A stretch of DNA of 64,000 bases from Arsukibacterium sp. UBA5043 (GCA_002415085.1 DIBV01000001.1:248001-312000), one strand, 5' to 3'; positions 34,277 through 43,049 are shown, counted from the first letter of the stretch. Notes: generated from the letters alone by a model not told the origin. Made by a program: numbers and translations.

Positions 34277-35434
34277 ATGAATTTTAATTTAACAGAAGAC
34301 CAGCAAGCCTTTGTTGATGTGGCGAAACAGTTTGCCGAACAAGAACTGGCGCCACATGCCGCGCAGTGGGATCGGGATCATCACTTCCCGAAAGATGTTA
34401 TTCAAAAAGCCGGCGAGCTGGGTTTTTGCTCGCTGTATACCGCTGAAGAAGACGGTGGCATGGGCTTATCCCGCTTAGACTCGTCGATTATTTTCGAACA
34501 ACTGGCGATGGGCTGTACCGCCACCACTGCCATGCTGACCATTCACAATATGGCCACCTGGATGATTGCTACCTGGGGTACCAGTGATGCAAAAGCCCAG
34601 TGGGTTGAGGATCTGGTTACCGGTCAGAAACTGGCATCATATTGTTTAACCGAGCCGGGTTCAGGCTCAGACGCGGCCGGGCTGCGCACCAGTGCCAAAA
34701 AAGATGGCAGCGATTATGTGCTAAATGGCTCGAAGATGTTTATCTCTGGTGCCGGCGAGACCGAAGTATTAGTGGTTATGGCCCGTACCGGCGAAGCTGG
34801 CCCTAAAGGCATTTCTGCCTTTATTGTGCCGGCCGATGCCAAAGGCGTGATTTATGGTAAAGCGGAAGAGAAAATGGGCTGGAATGCTCAGCCGACCCGC
34901 TTAATTACCTTTGAAGATGTGCGTATTCCGGCGCATTACCTGCTCGGTAATGAAGGTGAAGGCTTTGGTTTTGCCATGAAAGGCCTGGATGGCGGTCGGA
35001 TTAATATCGCCACCTGTTCTATTGGCACCGCCCAACAGGCGTTAAATACCGCCCGTAACTATATGCTGGAGCGTCAGCAATTTGGTAAGCCACTGGCGGC
35101 GTTTCAGGCGCTGCAATTTAAACTGGCAGATATGGCCACTGAGCTCGTTGCGGCCCGCCAGTTAGTGCGCTTAGCAGCGTTTAAACTGGACCAGAAAGAC
35201 GGCGAAGCAACTGCTTATTGCGCGATGGCCAAACGCTTTGCCACTGACGTCGGCTTTCAGGTGTGCGACCAGGCGTTGCAGCTGCACGGTGGCTACGGCT
35301 ACATTAAGGAATATCCGCTGGAGCGGCATTTCCGTGATGTGCGGGTGCATCAGATTCTGGAAGGCACCAATGAAATTATGCGGCTGATTATTGGCCGGCG
35401 GTTACTGGATGAAGCCGCAGGCGACATTCTGTAA
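34277..35434 (+). CDS. Isobutyryl-CoA-type acyl-CoA dehydrogenase
   Basis: A 385-residue FAD acyl-CoA dehydrogenase located in the valine operon, so probably isobutyryl-CoA to methacrylyl-CoA. Signatures are CLTEPGSGSDAAGLRT and, near the C-terminus, LEGTNEIMRLIIGR, whose Glu is the catalytic base in short-chain and isobutyryl enzymes. It is therefore distinct from liuA. The start has ATG at 34277 with a weak upstream AGGATG ribosome site. Confidence 0.92.
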   Translation: MNFNLTEDQQAFVDVAKQFAEQELAPHAAQWDRDHHFPKDVIQKAGELGFCSLYTAEEDGGMGLSRLDSSIIFEQLAMGCTATTAMLTIHNMATWMIATWGTSDAKAQWVEDLVTGQKLASYCLTEPGSGSDAAGLRTSAKKDGSDYVLNGSKMFISGAGETEVLVVMARTGEAGPKGISAFIVPADAKGVIYGKAEEKMGWNAQPTRLITFEDVRIPAHYLLGNEGEGFGFAMKGLDGGRINIATCSIGTAQQALNTARNYMLERQQFGKPLAAFQALQFKLADMATELVAARQLVRLAAFKLDQKDGEATAYCAMAKRFATDVGFQVCDQALQLHGGYGYIKEYPLERHFRDVRVHQILEGTNEIMRLIIGRRLLDEAAGDIL

Positions 35435-35481
35435 CACGTATCTGATTTAATTTAGTGAATTAACACCGGAGGAGGAATAGC

Positions 35482-35564
35482 CTTGTTCTAAAGCGACCGT
35501 TGCAGGCCATGGATGGCCGGAACCGAGCCCCATGGATGGTTTATAGCGTGTCGCTGTGGACAAG
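35482..35564. repeat. Hairpin repeat, copy C (single unit, acdH-ech gap)
   Basis: An 83-bp unit closed by CTTGT...GCGAC (35482-35497) with GTCGC...ACAAG (35550-35564). It contains GGCCAT-GG-ATGGCC and the shared core GGAACCGAGCCCCATGGATG. Outer arms differ from copy B (T-tract/A-tract there) yet still pair. It lies between the acyl-CoA dehydrogenase and enoyl-CoA hydratase genes. Confidence 0.82.
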
Positions 35565-35614
35565 ACTGTTTCTCCTGGCTCACTTGCTAAGTGATGCTAC
35601 AAAAGGAGACTGGA

Positions 35615-36388
35615 ATGGCTCAATTAAAACTGGAAAAGCGTGGTCACACAGCGCTTATCACCATGGCAAACCCGCCTGCCAACACCTGGACTCAGGCCAG
35701 CTTAACCGAGCTGCGCGATACGGTTCATAGCCTTAACAACGATAAAAATATTTATGCGTTAGTCATCACCGGGGAAGGCGAAAAATTCTTTTCGGCCGGC
35801 GCCGATTTAAAAGTGTTTGCCGATGGTGATAAAGCTGTCGCCAGCGATATGGCGCGGATTTTTGGTGAAGCTTTTGAAGCATTAACTGCTTTTCGTGGCG
35901 TGTCGATTGCTGCCATCAACGGTTATGCGATGGGCGGCGGCTTAGAAGTCGCATTAGCGTGTGATATCCGCATTGCTGAGCAACAAGCACAAATGGCTTT
36001 GCCTGAAGCGAAAGTAGGCTTATTACCTTGCGCCGGTGGCACCCAGAATCTGGCATGGCTGGTCGGTGAAGGCTGGGCAAAACGGATGATTTTATGCGGC
36101 GAGAGGCTGAATGCTGAAAAAGCACTGCAAATTGGCCTGGTAGAAGAAGTGGTGGCCACCGGCACCGTATTAGACGCCGCACTGGCTCTGGCCGACAAAG
36201 TGGCTGGCCAAAGCCCGGTGGCGGTAACGGCCTGTAAAAAGCTTATTCAGCAAGGCCGCAGCGGTAATATCCAGGCTGCATTGCCGCTGGAGCGTGAATT
36301 GTTTGTCGGCTTGTTCGACACTAAAGATCAGGTGGAAGGGGTGCAGGCCTTTTTAGAAAAACGTCAGGCTAACTGGGTAAACGGGTGA
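35615..36388 (+). CDS. Enoyl-CoA hydratase (likely methacrylyl-CoA hydratase)
   Basis: A 257-residue crotonase-fold hydratase. Oxyanion-hole segments are FSAGADLKVF and NGYAMGGGLEVALACDIRIAE; the second contains the conserved glutamates region EAKVGLLPCAGGTQNL. Position between the isobutyryl-CoA dehydrogenase and 3-hydroxyisobutyryl-CoA hydrolase supports methacrylyl-CoA as substrate. The ATG at 35615 has AAAAGGAGACTGGA upstream; the frame open from 35591 has no better site. It overlaps the next gene by a base or more (TGATG). Confidence 0.9.
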   Translation: MAQLKLEKRGHTALITMANPPANTWTQASLTELRDTVHSLNNDKNIYALVITGEGEKFFSAGADLKVFADGDKAVASDMARIFGEAFEALTAFRGVSIAAINGYAMGGGLEVALACDIRIAEQQAQMALPEAKVGLLPCAGGTQNLAWLVGEGWAKRMILCGERLNAEKALQIGLVEEVVATGTVLDAALALADKVAGQSPVAVTACKKLIQQGRSGNIQAALPLERELFVGLFDTKDQVEGVQAFLEKRQANWVNG

Positions 36389-37530
36389 TGAGTATGAGTA
36401 CAGACGTAGTGTTATATCAGGAACTTACGGCTGACAATGGCAAAAAAATTGCGGTTGCTACCTTAAACTCAGAAAAGTCGTTAAATGCGTTAAGTTTGCC
36501 GATGGTCGAGTCATTGCTGCCACAAATGCAGGCGTGGAAGGACGATCCGAGTATCGCCATGGTGTTATTGCAGGGCGCTGGCGATAAAGCGTTTTGTGCC
36601 GGCGGCGATATCCGTGACTTATATCAGGCGATGAAAGAAAGCCCGGATTACTATCATCCCTATGTCGAAGAGTTCTTTACCAAAGAATATACCCTGGATT
36701 ACCTGATCCATACGTTTGATAAACCGGTGCTGGTCTGGGGTAACGGTATCGTCATGGGCGGTGGTCTTGGTCTGATGGCCGGCGCATCGCACCGGGTGGT
36801 GACCGGCAGCAGCCGGATAGCCATGCCGGAAATGGCAATTGGTTTATACCCCGACGTTGGCGCCAGCTGGTTTTTAAACCGGATGCCGCCAGGTTGTGGC
36901 ATTTTCCTGGGGCTAACCGGCGCCTCGATTAATGCGGCAGATGCTAAATTTATTCATTTAGCTGATCATTTTATCGAACACGAAGATAAATCAGCGCTGG
37001 TGGACAAACTATTGACAGTGAAGTGGGGCGAAACTATTGCCCTGAATCATCAGAAATTATCCGATGTGCTGCGCAGTGCTGAAGAACAGTGCCGTACCAG
37101 GATGCCATTAAGCCAGATCCGGCCGCATCAGGGCGCTATCACTGCTCTTGATGACATTAGCAGCCTGCCGCAGGTTATTAGTGCTATCAATGCGATGGAA
37201 GGCGATGATAAATGGCTGGTTAAAGCCAAACAGTCGCTGGCCTATGGCAGCCCGATCACCGCGCATATTGTGTTTAAGCTGCTGCAACTGGGGCAAAGCA
37301 AAATACTGGCCGACAGTTTCCGGCTGGAGCTTGGTATTAGTGTGCAGTGTGGCCAGCTCGGCGAGTTTCAGGAAGGGGTGCGGGCACTGCTGATTGATAA
37401 AGACTTAACACCAGACTGGAAATATAAGCAGGTTGATGAAGTACCTGCAGATGTTATCGAGCTGCTGTTCAGCTCACCGTGGCCGGATAACGAGCATCCG
37501 TTAAAAGATCTGGGCTTGTTAGATAGTTAA
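36388..37530 (+). CDS. 3-hydroxyisobutyryl-CoA hydrolase
   Basis: A 380-residue crotonase-family thioesterase releasing 3-hydroxyisobutyrate. The HIBYL-CoA hydrolase features FCAGGDIRDLYQAMK, GIVMGGGLGLMAGASHRVV and EMAIGLYPDVGASWFLNRMP are all present, and length fits this family rather than simple hydratases. Three possible starts lie together (GTG 36385, ATG 36388, ATG 36394); ATG 36388 overlapping the previous stop is taken. Confidence 0.93.
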   Translation: MSMSTDVVLYQELTADNGKKIAVATLNSEKSLNALSLPMVESLLPQMQAWKDDPSIAMVLLQGAGDKAFCAGGDIRDLYQAMKESPDYYHPYVEEFFTKEYTLDYLIHTFDKPVLVWGNGIVMGGGLGLMAGASHRVVTGSSRIAMPEMAIGLYPDVGASWFLNRMPPGCGIFLGLTGASINAADAKFIHLADHFIEHEDKSALVDKLLTVKWGETIALNHQKLSDVLRSAEEQCRTRMPLSQIRPHQGAITALDDISSLPQVISAINAMEGDDKWLVKAKQSLAYGSPITAHIVFKLLQLGQSKILADSFRLELGISVQCGQLGEFQEGVRALLIDKDLTPDWKYKQVDEVPADVIELLFSSPWPDNEHPLKDLGLLDS

Positions 37531-37559
37531 TTTACCAGGACAACTGCAAGGAATTTATT

Positions 37560-38447
37560 ATGGCTAAAGTTGCGTTTATCGGTTTAGGAAACATGGGTGG
37601 CCCTATGGCCACTAACTTATTAAAAGCCGGCCACGATGTTATCGCCTTTGATTTATCAAAAGATGCACTGGCGCAAATTAAAGCGGAAGGCGCTAAAGTC
37701 GCTGATTCTGCCAGAGAGGCGGTAGGTCATACCGATTATGTTATTTCTATGCTGCCGGCAGGCAAGCATGTGATTGACCTGTATCTGGGCGAGCAGGGCA
37801 TTGCCAGTGCGATCAGCAAGCAGGCGTTGGTCATTGACTGCTCTACGATTGATGCTGAAAGTGCCCGCACAGTAGGCACTGGCCTGGCTGAGCAGGGTAT
37901 CGCTTTTATCGATGCACCGGTATCAGGCGGTGTTGGCGGTGCTAAAGCCGGTACCTTAACCTTTATTGTTGGCGGCTCGGCGCAGGATTTTGAAAATGCC
38001 CACACTGTTCTTAGCAATATGGGTAAAAACCTGTTTCACGCCGGTGCCATTGGCGCAGGTCAGGTTGCAAAGATCTGTAACAATATGCTGTTAAGTATAT
38101 TAATGGCTGGTACCTCTGAAGCGCTGCAAATGGGCATTAATAATGGCCTGGATCCGAAAGTGTTGTCAGACATTATGTTGAAGAGCTCAGGCCGCAACTG
38201 GACGCTGGAGCTGTATAACCCTTGCCCGGGTGTGATGGACAATGTGCCAGCTTCGAATAGCTATCAGGGTGGCTTTATGGTTGATTTAATGGCCAAAGAT
38301 TTAGGGCTGGCGCTGGAAGCTGCGAAACAAAGTAACAGCGATACCCCATTAGGTGAGCTGGCGCACCGTTTATATGTCAAGCATCAGCAGGCCGGCAACG
38401 GCAAACTGGATTTCTCCAGTATTTTTAAGATGTTGGAGAAGAAATAG
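37560..38447 (+). CDS. mmsB: 3-hydroxyisobutyrate dehydrogenase
   Basis: A 295-residue NAD-dependent enzyme oxidising 3-hydroxyisobutyrate to methylmalonate semialdehyde, the substrate of MmsA. It starts with the Rossmann signature KVAFIGLGNMGGPMATNLL, has DAPVSGGVGGAKAGTL as substrate loop, and the catalytic Lys in GQVAKICNNM. The SDR gene begins directly at the next base after its stop. Confidence 0.95.
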   Translation: MAKVAFIGLGNMGGPMATNLLKAGHDVIAFDLSKDALAQIKAEGAKVADSAREAVGHTDYVISMLPAGKHVIDLYLGEQGIASAISKQALVIDCSTIDAESARTVGTGLAEQGIAFIDAPVSGGVGGAKAGTLTFIVGGSAQDFENAHTVLSNMGKNLFHAGAIGAGQVAKICNNMLLSILMAGTSEALQMGINNGLDPKVLSDIMLKSSGRNWTLELYNPCPGVMDNVPASNSYQGGFMVDLMAKDLGLALEAAKQSNSDTPLGELAHRLYVKHQQAGNGKLDFSSIFKMLEKK

Positions 38448-39206
38448 ATGAAGCTGAAAAATAAAACTATCGTTGTTACTGGCGGCGCTCAGGGCCTGGG
38501 CCTTGAAATGGCGCGGATGTGCGCTGCTGAGGGCGCGAAACTGGCATTAATTGATATGAATGCCGAGCAGTTAGCTGCCGCTAAAGCGGAGCTGTCAGCT
38601 AACACTACCGTGCATACCTATAGCGCCAATGTGGCTGACGAAGCCCAGGTTGAAGCGACGTTTAGTCAAATCGACAGCGATTTTAACGGTATCGACGGCC
38701 TGATTAACAACGCTGGCATCTTACGTGATGGTCTGCTGCTGAAATATAAAGACGGGGAGTTGCAAAGCAAAATGTCACTGGCCCAGTTTCAGTCAGTCAT
38801 TGATGTCAACTTAACCGGCGTGTTCCTGTGTGGTCGTGAAGCAGCAGCCGTAATGGTTAAGCGTGGCACTAAAGGCGTTATTATTAATATGTCGAGCGTA
38901 GCCCGTGGCGGCAATATGGGCCAGACCAACTATGCGGCGTCCAAAGCCGGTGTTGTGGCAATGACCGTCACCTGGGCCCGTGAGCTCGGCCGTTTCGGCA
39001 TTCGGGTAGGTGCTATTGCGCCGGGCGTTATCCGCACCGCGATGACCGATGCGATGAAACCAGAAGCGCGTGACCGCCTGGAGAAAATGAAACCGGTAGG
39101 CCGCCTGGGTGAAGCCAGTGAAATTGCCCACACCGCCAAGTACATTTTTGAAAATGACTTTTTCACCGGCCGCGTAATAGAAATTGATGGCGGCATCAGC
39201 ATGTAA
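38448..39206 (+). CDS. SDR family oxidoreductase
   Basis: A 252-residue short-chain dehydrogenase. Cofactor motif TGGAQGLGLEM, NNAG motif, catalytic Ser in NMSSVARGG and the YAASK Tyr-Lys pair are all present. It is the last gene of the valine operon, immediately abutting mmsB, and is followed by a strong terminator. It resembles FabG-like 3-hydroxyacyl-CoA dehydrogenases; the substrate is not certain, possibly 3-hydroxy-2-methylacyl-CoA from the isoleucine branch. Confidence 0.9.
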   Translation: MKLKNKTIVVTGGAQGLGLEMARMCAAEGAKLALIDMNAEQLAAAKAELSANTTVHTYSANVADEAQVEATFSQIDSDFNGIDGLINNAGILRDGLLLKYKDGELQSKMSLAQFQSVIDVNLTGVFLCGREAAAVMVKRGTKGVIINMSSVARGGNMGQTNYAASKAGVVAMTVTWARELGRFGIRVGAIAPGVIRTAMTDAMKPEARDRLEKMKPVGRLGEASEIAHTAKYIFENDFFTGRVIEIDGGISM

Positions 39207-39223
39207 GCTGACTGTTTTGCATA

Positions 39224-39252
39224 AAAAAGACGCTGCGGCGTCTTTTTGTTTT
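39224..39252 (+). terminator. Rho-independent terminator of the valine operon
   Basis: AAAAAGACGC (39224-39233), loop TGCG, GCGTCTTTTT (39238-39247), then a further T run. It lies 18 nt after the SDR stop. The remaining ~240 nt to the next gene are AT-rich and show no other clear feature. Confidence 0.9.
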
Positions 39253-39494
39253 TTTAACTAGTAGCTGATTAACTAAACTGGGCTTGGCTTCTGCATATGT
39301 GAAAGTTGTATCAACGCTTCGCGCATTTACCGGTAGTACATTATCAAATTCGGAAAAAAATATGACTGCAACTTCATGAAATTAAAAGTTATATTTGATA
39401 TCGCAGCTTTTTCAGTATTTTCTACTATACTTCGGTGGCTCTTTGTTTATCTATGATGTGAGCAGTAATTATCATTCTTAAAAGGAAATTTATA

Positions 39495-39944
39495 ATGAAA
39501 AATACCCTCATCACATTGTTATGCCTGGTTTTTAGTTTTGCAGTCTGTGCCAAAGACCGGTTAGAAGTCTATGAAGATTATGATATTGGTACTGAAATAA
39601 CTGTGATCACTACCGTTAAAGTTGATCCCAATATGGGTGATGTCTATTTAGCCGGCCTGAAGAACAGCTGGGTAAAAGCCGTAAAAATTCAAAAAGAGTT
39701 AGGTTACATTAAAGACTGGAAAATCTTTGGCAGCGATCTGCCTAACAGCGGCGATTTCAATATGTTGTTAATGGTTACATTTAACAGTAGTGCTGATTTA
39801 GAGCCCAGCAAGAAAAAATACGATGCCTTTATGAAAAAATGGAGTGAGGCAGATGAAAAAATGTCGAATGAAATATCAGCTAAGTATCCTGAAGTAAGAA
39901 CCATAACGGGTGAGTATCAACTACGTGAAATCATGATGAAATAA
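39495..39944 (+). CDS. Small exported protein of unknown function
   Basis: A 149-residue protein with a signal peptide (MKNTLITLLCLVFSFAVCA). The mature part is charged, with WVKAVKIQKELGYIKDWKIFG and a C-terminal helix-rich stretch (KKYDAFMKKWSEADEKMSNE). The pattern recalls small periplasmic proteins with a dimeric alpha+beta barrel, but I do not recognise a family. AAAAGGAAATTTATA upstream is a good ribosome site. It has its own terminator at 40014. Base composition is more AT-rich than neighbours. Confidence 0.75.
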   Translation: MKNTLITLLCLVFSFAVCAKDRLEVYEDYDIGTEITVITTVKVDPNMGDVYLAGLKNSWVKAVKIQKELGYIKDWKIFGSDLPNSGDFNMLLMVTFNSSADLEPSKKKYDAFMKKWSEADEKMSNEISAKYPEVRTITGEYQLREIMMK

Positions 39945-40013
39945 TTTGTATACCGCTGTACTGAGGTATTTTCAGCAGATTTTTATACTCTTGCAGTTAC
40001 AAAGTTTAATCGT

Positions 40014-40046
40014 AAAAACGCCAACATAACCCGTTGGCGTTTTTTA
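40014..40046 (+). terminator. Rho-independent terminator
   Basis: AAAAACGCCAAC (40014-40025), loop ATAACCC, GTTGGCGTTTTT (40033-40044) and trailing T. It lies 69 nt after the unknown exported gene. Confidence 0.88.
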
Positions 40047-40125
40047 TGGCGTCTTCTGTTAACTTTAATTCAAGTTATGTGATAGTTTAACTTATAAGAA
40101 ATGGATACATAACAAGGAATTTGGC

Positions 40126-40569
40126 ATGAAAATCAGCTTACTACTTGCCTCACTATTACTTACCCCGGCGTTAGTTACCCCAACGTTTGCTATCGCCGAT
40201 GACAAAGCCGAACTTACTGCGCTACTGGGCGAGTTTTTAGATGGTGCCACCCGCAATGACCCGGCTATACACAACAAATACTGGGCTGATGAGCTTATTT
40301 ACACCAGCTCAAGCGGTACCCGCTTTGGTAAAGCTGAGTTGATGCAATCGGTAAACAGTCGTGGTGAGCTAAAGCCCGATGAAATAGGCATGCGTTACAG
40401 CAGTGAAGATGTGCAAATTCTGCAGTACGGCGACACCGCGGTAGTCGCCTTTACCCTGGTAGGCACCTCAGATACCGAGACTCTGCGTTTTTTAAACAGC
40501 GGTACTTTTATTCGCAAAAATGGTAAGTGGCAGGCCGTGAATTGGCAGGCGACAAAGAGAGCGTATTAG
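40126..40569 (+). CDS. Exported NTF2-like (DUF4440-type) protein
   Basis: A 147-residue protein with a signal peptide ending near PTFAIA, and an NTF2-like fold: KAELTALLGEFLDGATRND, then YWADELIYTSSSGTRFGKAE, then GDTAVVAFTLVG and the closing FIRKNGKWQAVNWQATK. This layout is typical of SnoaL/DUF4440 proteins with a small cavity for a ligand. No catalytic role is identifiable. It has AACAAGGAATTTGGC upstream of the ATG. Confidence 0.85.
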   Translation: MKISLLLASLLLTPALVTPTFAIADDKAELTALLGEFLDGATRNDPAIHNKYWADELIYTSSSGTRFGKAELMQSVNSRGELKPDEIGMRYSSEDVQILQYGDTAVVAFTLVGTSDTETLRFLNSGTFIRKNGKWQAVNWQATKRAY

Positions 40570-40712
40570 TTTGCTGTGTTTTGTGTGCAGAAACGATTGA
40601 GTTTGGTCTGATTCAAGTTTCGAGGCCTGATCCTGCAAGCAGAAGTTTAACTGGTAAGAAAAGTCGTTATGTAATTTTATGGTATTCGCTTTACTCAAAT
40701 TATTGGAGCGAA

Positions 40713-41231
40713 ATGTTGATTACGAAAGATGTTAATTTCAAGCTCGAAGAAGCTTCGTTTCATATTGAATTGCTTTATTTGATACAGAAATCTCGTAAGT
40801 CTTTGACGCATATAGATGATCCGCTCAAAGAAGCATCTTATCTGTTTAGCGCGATTCTTAATGCCTTTTTTTCAGCCACTGAGATACTTAAAGGGAAAAA
40901 CAAACCATTAGTTGCAGAGTTCAAGTGTTCGCATCCCGAAATATACGCGAGAGCAAAAGATGGTGGATTAAGGAATAAAACAGTTCATACAGAACACGTG
41001 GAGGTTAAATATTTAAATAAGCTCCCTCCAACACGAGGAATCGTAGTTCTCAGATTTAGTGAGTCCCCTAAACTAAGTAAGGGCGAGCAAAGTAAGGGAG
41101 TAGTTAAACTTAGATTTGAGAGAGTTATTTATGTAACCATAAACGGTAATTCGGTCTCTGCTGTAGATTTTTGCACTATTCATCTTTCGAAACTTAAATG
41201 CTTGGCTGATAGACTATTAGAAACTCATTAG
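40713..41231 (+). CDS. AT-rich gene with HEPN-like Rx4H motif
   Basis: A 172-residue protein, mostly helical in its first 110 residues (FHIELLYLIQKSRKSLTHID, LKEASYLFSAILNAFFSATEIL), followed by GGLRNKTVHTEHVEV, where R-N-K-T-V-H matches the Rx4H active-site motif of HEPN ribonuclease domains. The C-terminal ~70 residues look beta-rich. The start is chosen by GGAG upstream of ATG 40713; the frame open from 40527 overlaps the preceding gene. Codon use is notably AT-rich. HEPN membership is a hypothesis; no partner gene is adjacent on the same strand. Confidence 0.6.
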   Translation: MLITKDVNFKLEEASFHIELLYLIQKSRKSLTHIDDPLKEASYLFSAILNAFFSATEILKGKNKPLVAEFKCSHPEIYARAKDGGLRNKTVHTEHVEVKYLNKLPPTRGIVVLRFSESPKLSKGEQSKGVVKLRFERVIYVTINGNSVSAVDFCTIHLSKLKCLADRLLETH

Positions 41232-41316
41232 TTTTAATTGTTATATGCAAGGGGTGTATTATTGATCTGACAGTGACCAGCATTTTCTTGTTAAATTGCA
41301 GCCACGTGCCTATCGT

Positions 41317-41613
41317 CTAAAACCCAATAAACAACATATCCAAGGCCTCAGACACTTCGTGCTGATGCTCCGCAAGGCTCGCTGCCGCTTGTTTTAACTC
41401 TGCTGCTGGGATCGCTGCCATAAATTGCGTCACCATTACCAGTTGCTGGCCGTCAATTTCAAACATCGGGTTTAAGCGGCTGGCAGGCTTTGGTGCATCG
41501 ATACGAGGCAATAGGGGCACTACTACCCGGGTATTTAAGCCGGATAACAGGTCAGTCTGAACATCAAGCAGGTAACCGGCCGGGTTAGTTTTATAAACAT
41601 CAAACCTAGCCAT
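41317..41613 (-). CDS. ccdB: CcdB family toxin
   Basis: A 98-residue protein of the CcdB fold: FDVYKTNPAGYLLDVQTDLL at the start, RVVVPLLPR in the middle, and a C-terminal helix. CcdB of F plasmid poisons DNA gyrase through its last residues WGI; here the protein ends DMLFIGF, so the tryptophan is replaced by Ile while Gly is kept. The gene start overlaps the ccdA stop by one base. Toxicity against gyrase cannot be assumed. Confidence 0.88.
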   Translation of the reverse strand: MARFDVYKTNPAGYLLDVQTDLLSGLNTRVVVPLLPRIDAPKPASRLNPMFEIDGQQLVMVTQFMAAIPAAELKQAAASLAEHQHEVSEALDMLFIGF

Positions 41614-41858
41614 TAGAAGGTCCGGTACTGCGCAAGTGGCAGACCATGTTGATTAACAAATTTGTTTGAACTGTCAATTGCTTCGGCATTATTGTCCAGC
41701 CACAAGGCTTGTTTACGTTGTTTTATCGCTTCGGTAATTCCTATTTCGGCAGATTGCGACAAGTTTATACCAAGACTCTTTGCCTCCTGCAGCAGCGTGT
41801 TATCCAGTGATAGGTTAGTACGTTTTTTGGCAGGTGCAGTGATAGCAACGGAATTCAT
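41613..41858 (-). CDS. ccdA: CcdA family antitoxin
   Basis: An 81-residue antitoxin. The N-terminal part KKRTNLSLDNTLLQEAKSLG is a ribbon-helix-helix DNA-binding segment, and the C-terminal part (QALWLDNNAEAIDSSNKFVN) is the expected flexible toxin-binding tail. The ATG at 41858 is preferred because GGAG lies six bases upstream. It is upstream of and coupled to ccdB, so it likely autoregulates the pair. The following 293 nt to 42151 show no gene. Confidence 0.88.
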   Translation of the reverse strand: MNSVAITAPAKKRTNLSLDNTLLQEAKSLGINLSQSAEIGITEAIKQRKQALWLDNNAEAIDSSNKFVNQHGLPLAQYRTF

Positions 41859-42151
41859 AACATACTCCAAGTGTTGGGGTGCGCATTAACAATACACAAC
41901 ATTAGTGTGGTATTCAAATTTCCGATGAGCAAAAATTGCGCTGAAACCTTTATGCTTACCTAAGTGCTTGGTTAGCTGAAAATAAAGTCAATAATAACAG
42001 TGCCAATCATCAGGTAAATAGAGAGGAATAAAACGGGGGCGAAACTCAGCCATTAAGATTTTTGGAAATAATTGCGGAAAAATAATTAGCCGCCATATAT
42101 CTGCATTTATTCGGTTACACTTAAACGTATTTTTCAAACCGGAGCCGGTTT

Positions 42152-42526
42152 ATGTCTGAACTACACGGCCATATTGGCCAGATTGCGTTAACAGTAAGCG
42201 ATGTTAATAATGCCTTGCGGTTTTACCGCGATATTCTGGGCTTGCCTTTTTTATTTCAGCCATCGCCAGATTTGGCCTTTCTGCAAGCCGGCACTGTCCG
42301 GTTAATGCTTAGCACCCCACAGGGGGCGGGGGAGGTTGGCGAAAATTCAGTGTTGTATTTCACTGTTACAGATATCAGCGCTACCTATGCCAAACTGGTA
42401 GCCAATGGGGCCACGGCTGAGCGGCCACCTGTGCTGGCGGCGAAAATGCCGGATCATCAGCTTTGGCTTGGCTTTATCCGCGATTTTGATGGTAATCTGC
42501 TTGGCTTAATGGAAGAGATACGCTGA
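42152..42526 (+). CDS. VOC family (glyoxalase-like) protein
   Basis: A 124-residue single vicinal-oxygen-chelate domain pair: HIGQIALTVSDVNNALRFYRDILGLPF at the start with the first metal-ligand position, and DFDGNLLGLMEE at the end with the glutamate ligand position. Such proteins include dioxygenases, lyases and resistance proteins; the substrate is unknown. The SRPBCC gene follows after 16 nt, so both are likely cotranscribed. Confidence 0.87.
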   Translation: MSELHGHIGQIALTVSDVNNALRFYRDILGLPFLFQPSPDLAFLQAGTVRLMLSTPQGAGEVGENSVLYFTVTDISATYAKLVANGATAERPPVLAAKMPDHQLWLGFIRDFDGNLLGLMEEIR

Positions 42527-42542
42527 TTAATGAGAATATTTA

Positions 42543-42998
42543 ATGCGCAACGTAATAACGATAAACTTCAGTACAGTAATTAACGCGCCAGTAGAGCTGG
42601 TATGGCAGCGAATGTTTGATGATGCCGGTTTTCGCAACTGGACGTCGGCTTTTTGCGAAGGCTCTTATTTTGAAGGTAAGTGGCAGCAGGGCGAGCCCAT
42701 CCGGTTTTTATCGCCATCGGGCGATGGTATGGTGGCAACTATTGCAGAACTTGAACCGCTTAACTTTGTGTCGATTAAACATATGGGCTTTGTGGTAGCG
42801 GGGAAGGATGACTTAAGCAGTGATGAGGTTACCAGTTGGGCACCGGCGTATGAAAATTACTATTTTAAAACGGTCGAAGATGGCACAGAGTTGAAAGTTG
42901 AGCAGGAAATTGACCCGTCATACCAGCAATTTATGACAGAAAAGTGGCCGCAGGCGCTGCAAAAACTGAAAACCTTATGTGAGCATACCGGAACTTGA
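42543..42998 (+). CDS. SRPBCC (AHSA1-like) family protein
   Basis: A 151-residue START/SRPBCC ligand-binding fold protein. The opening NFSTVINAPVELVWQRMFD and the closing MTEKWPQALQKLKTLCEHTG are typical for Aha1/polyketide-cyclase-like proteins. It is 16 nt after the VOC gene. No active-site residues are known for the group. Confidence 0.85.
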   Translation: MRNVITINFSTVINAPVELVWQRMFDDAGFRNWTSAFCEGSYFEGKWQQGEPIRFLSPSGDGMVATIAELEPLNFVSIKHMGFVVAGKDDLSSDEVTSWAPAYENYYFKTVEDGTELKVEQEIDPSYQQFMTEKWPQALQKLKTLCEHTGT

Positions 42999-43049
42999 TT
43001 ACACACGATAAGTCTGACTGACAGGTTACGATACTTGGTGACTGCCAGC

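Noticed and set aside
23312-35564. The repeated elements as a CRISPR array or as integron attC sites
   Set aside because: Copies are kilobases apart with operon genes between them. There are no regular spacers, no cas or integrase gene, and no attC core sites were seen.
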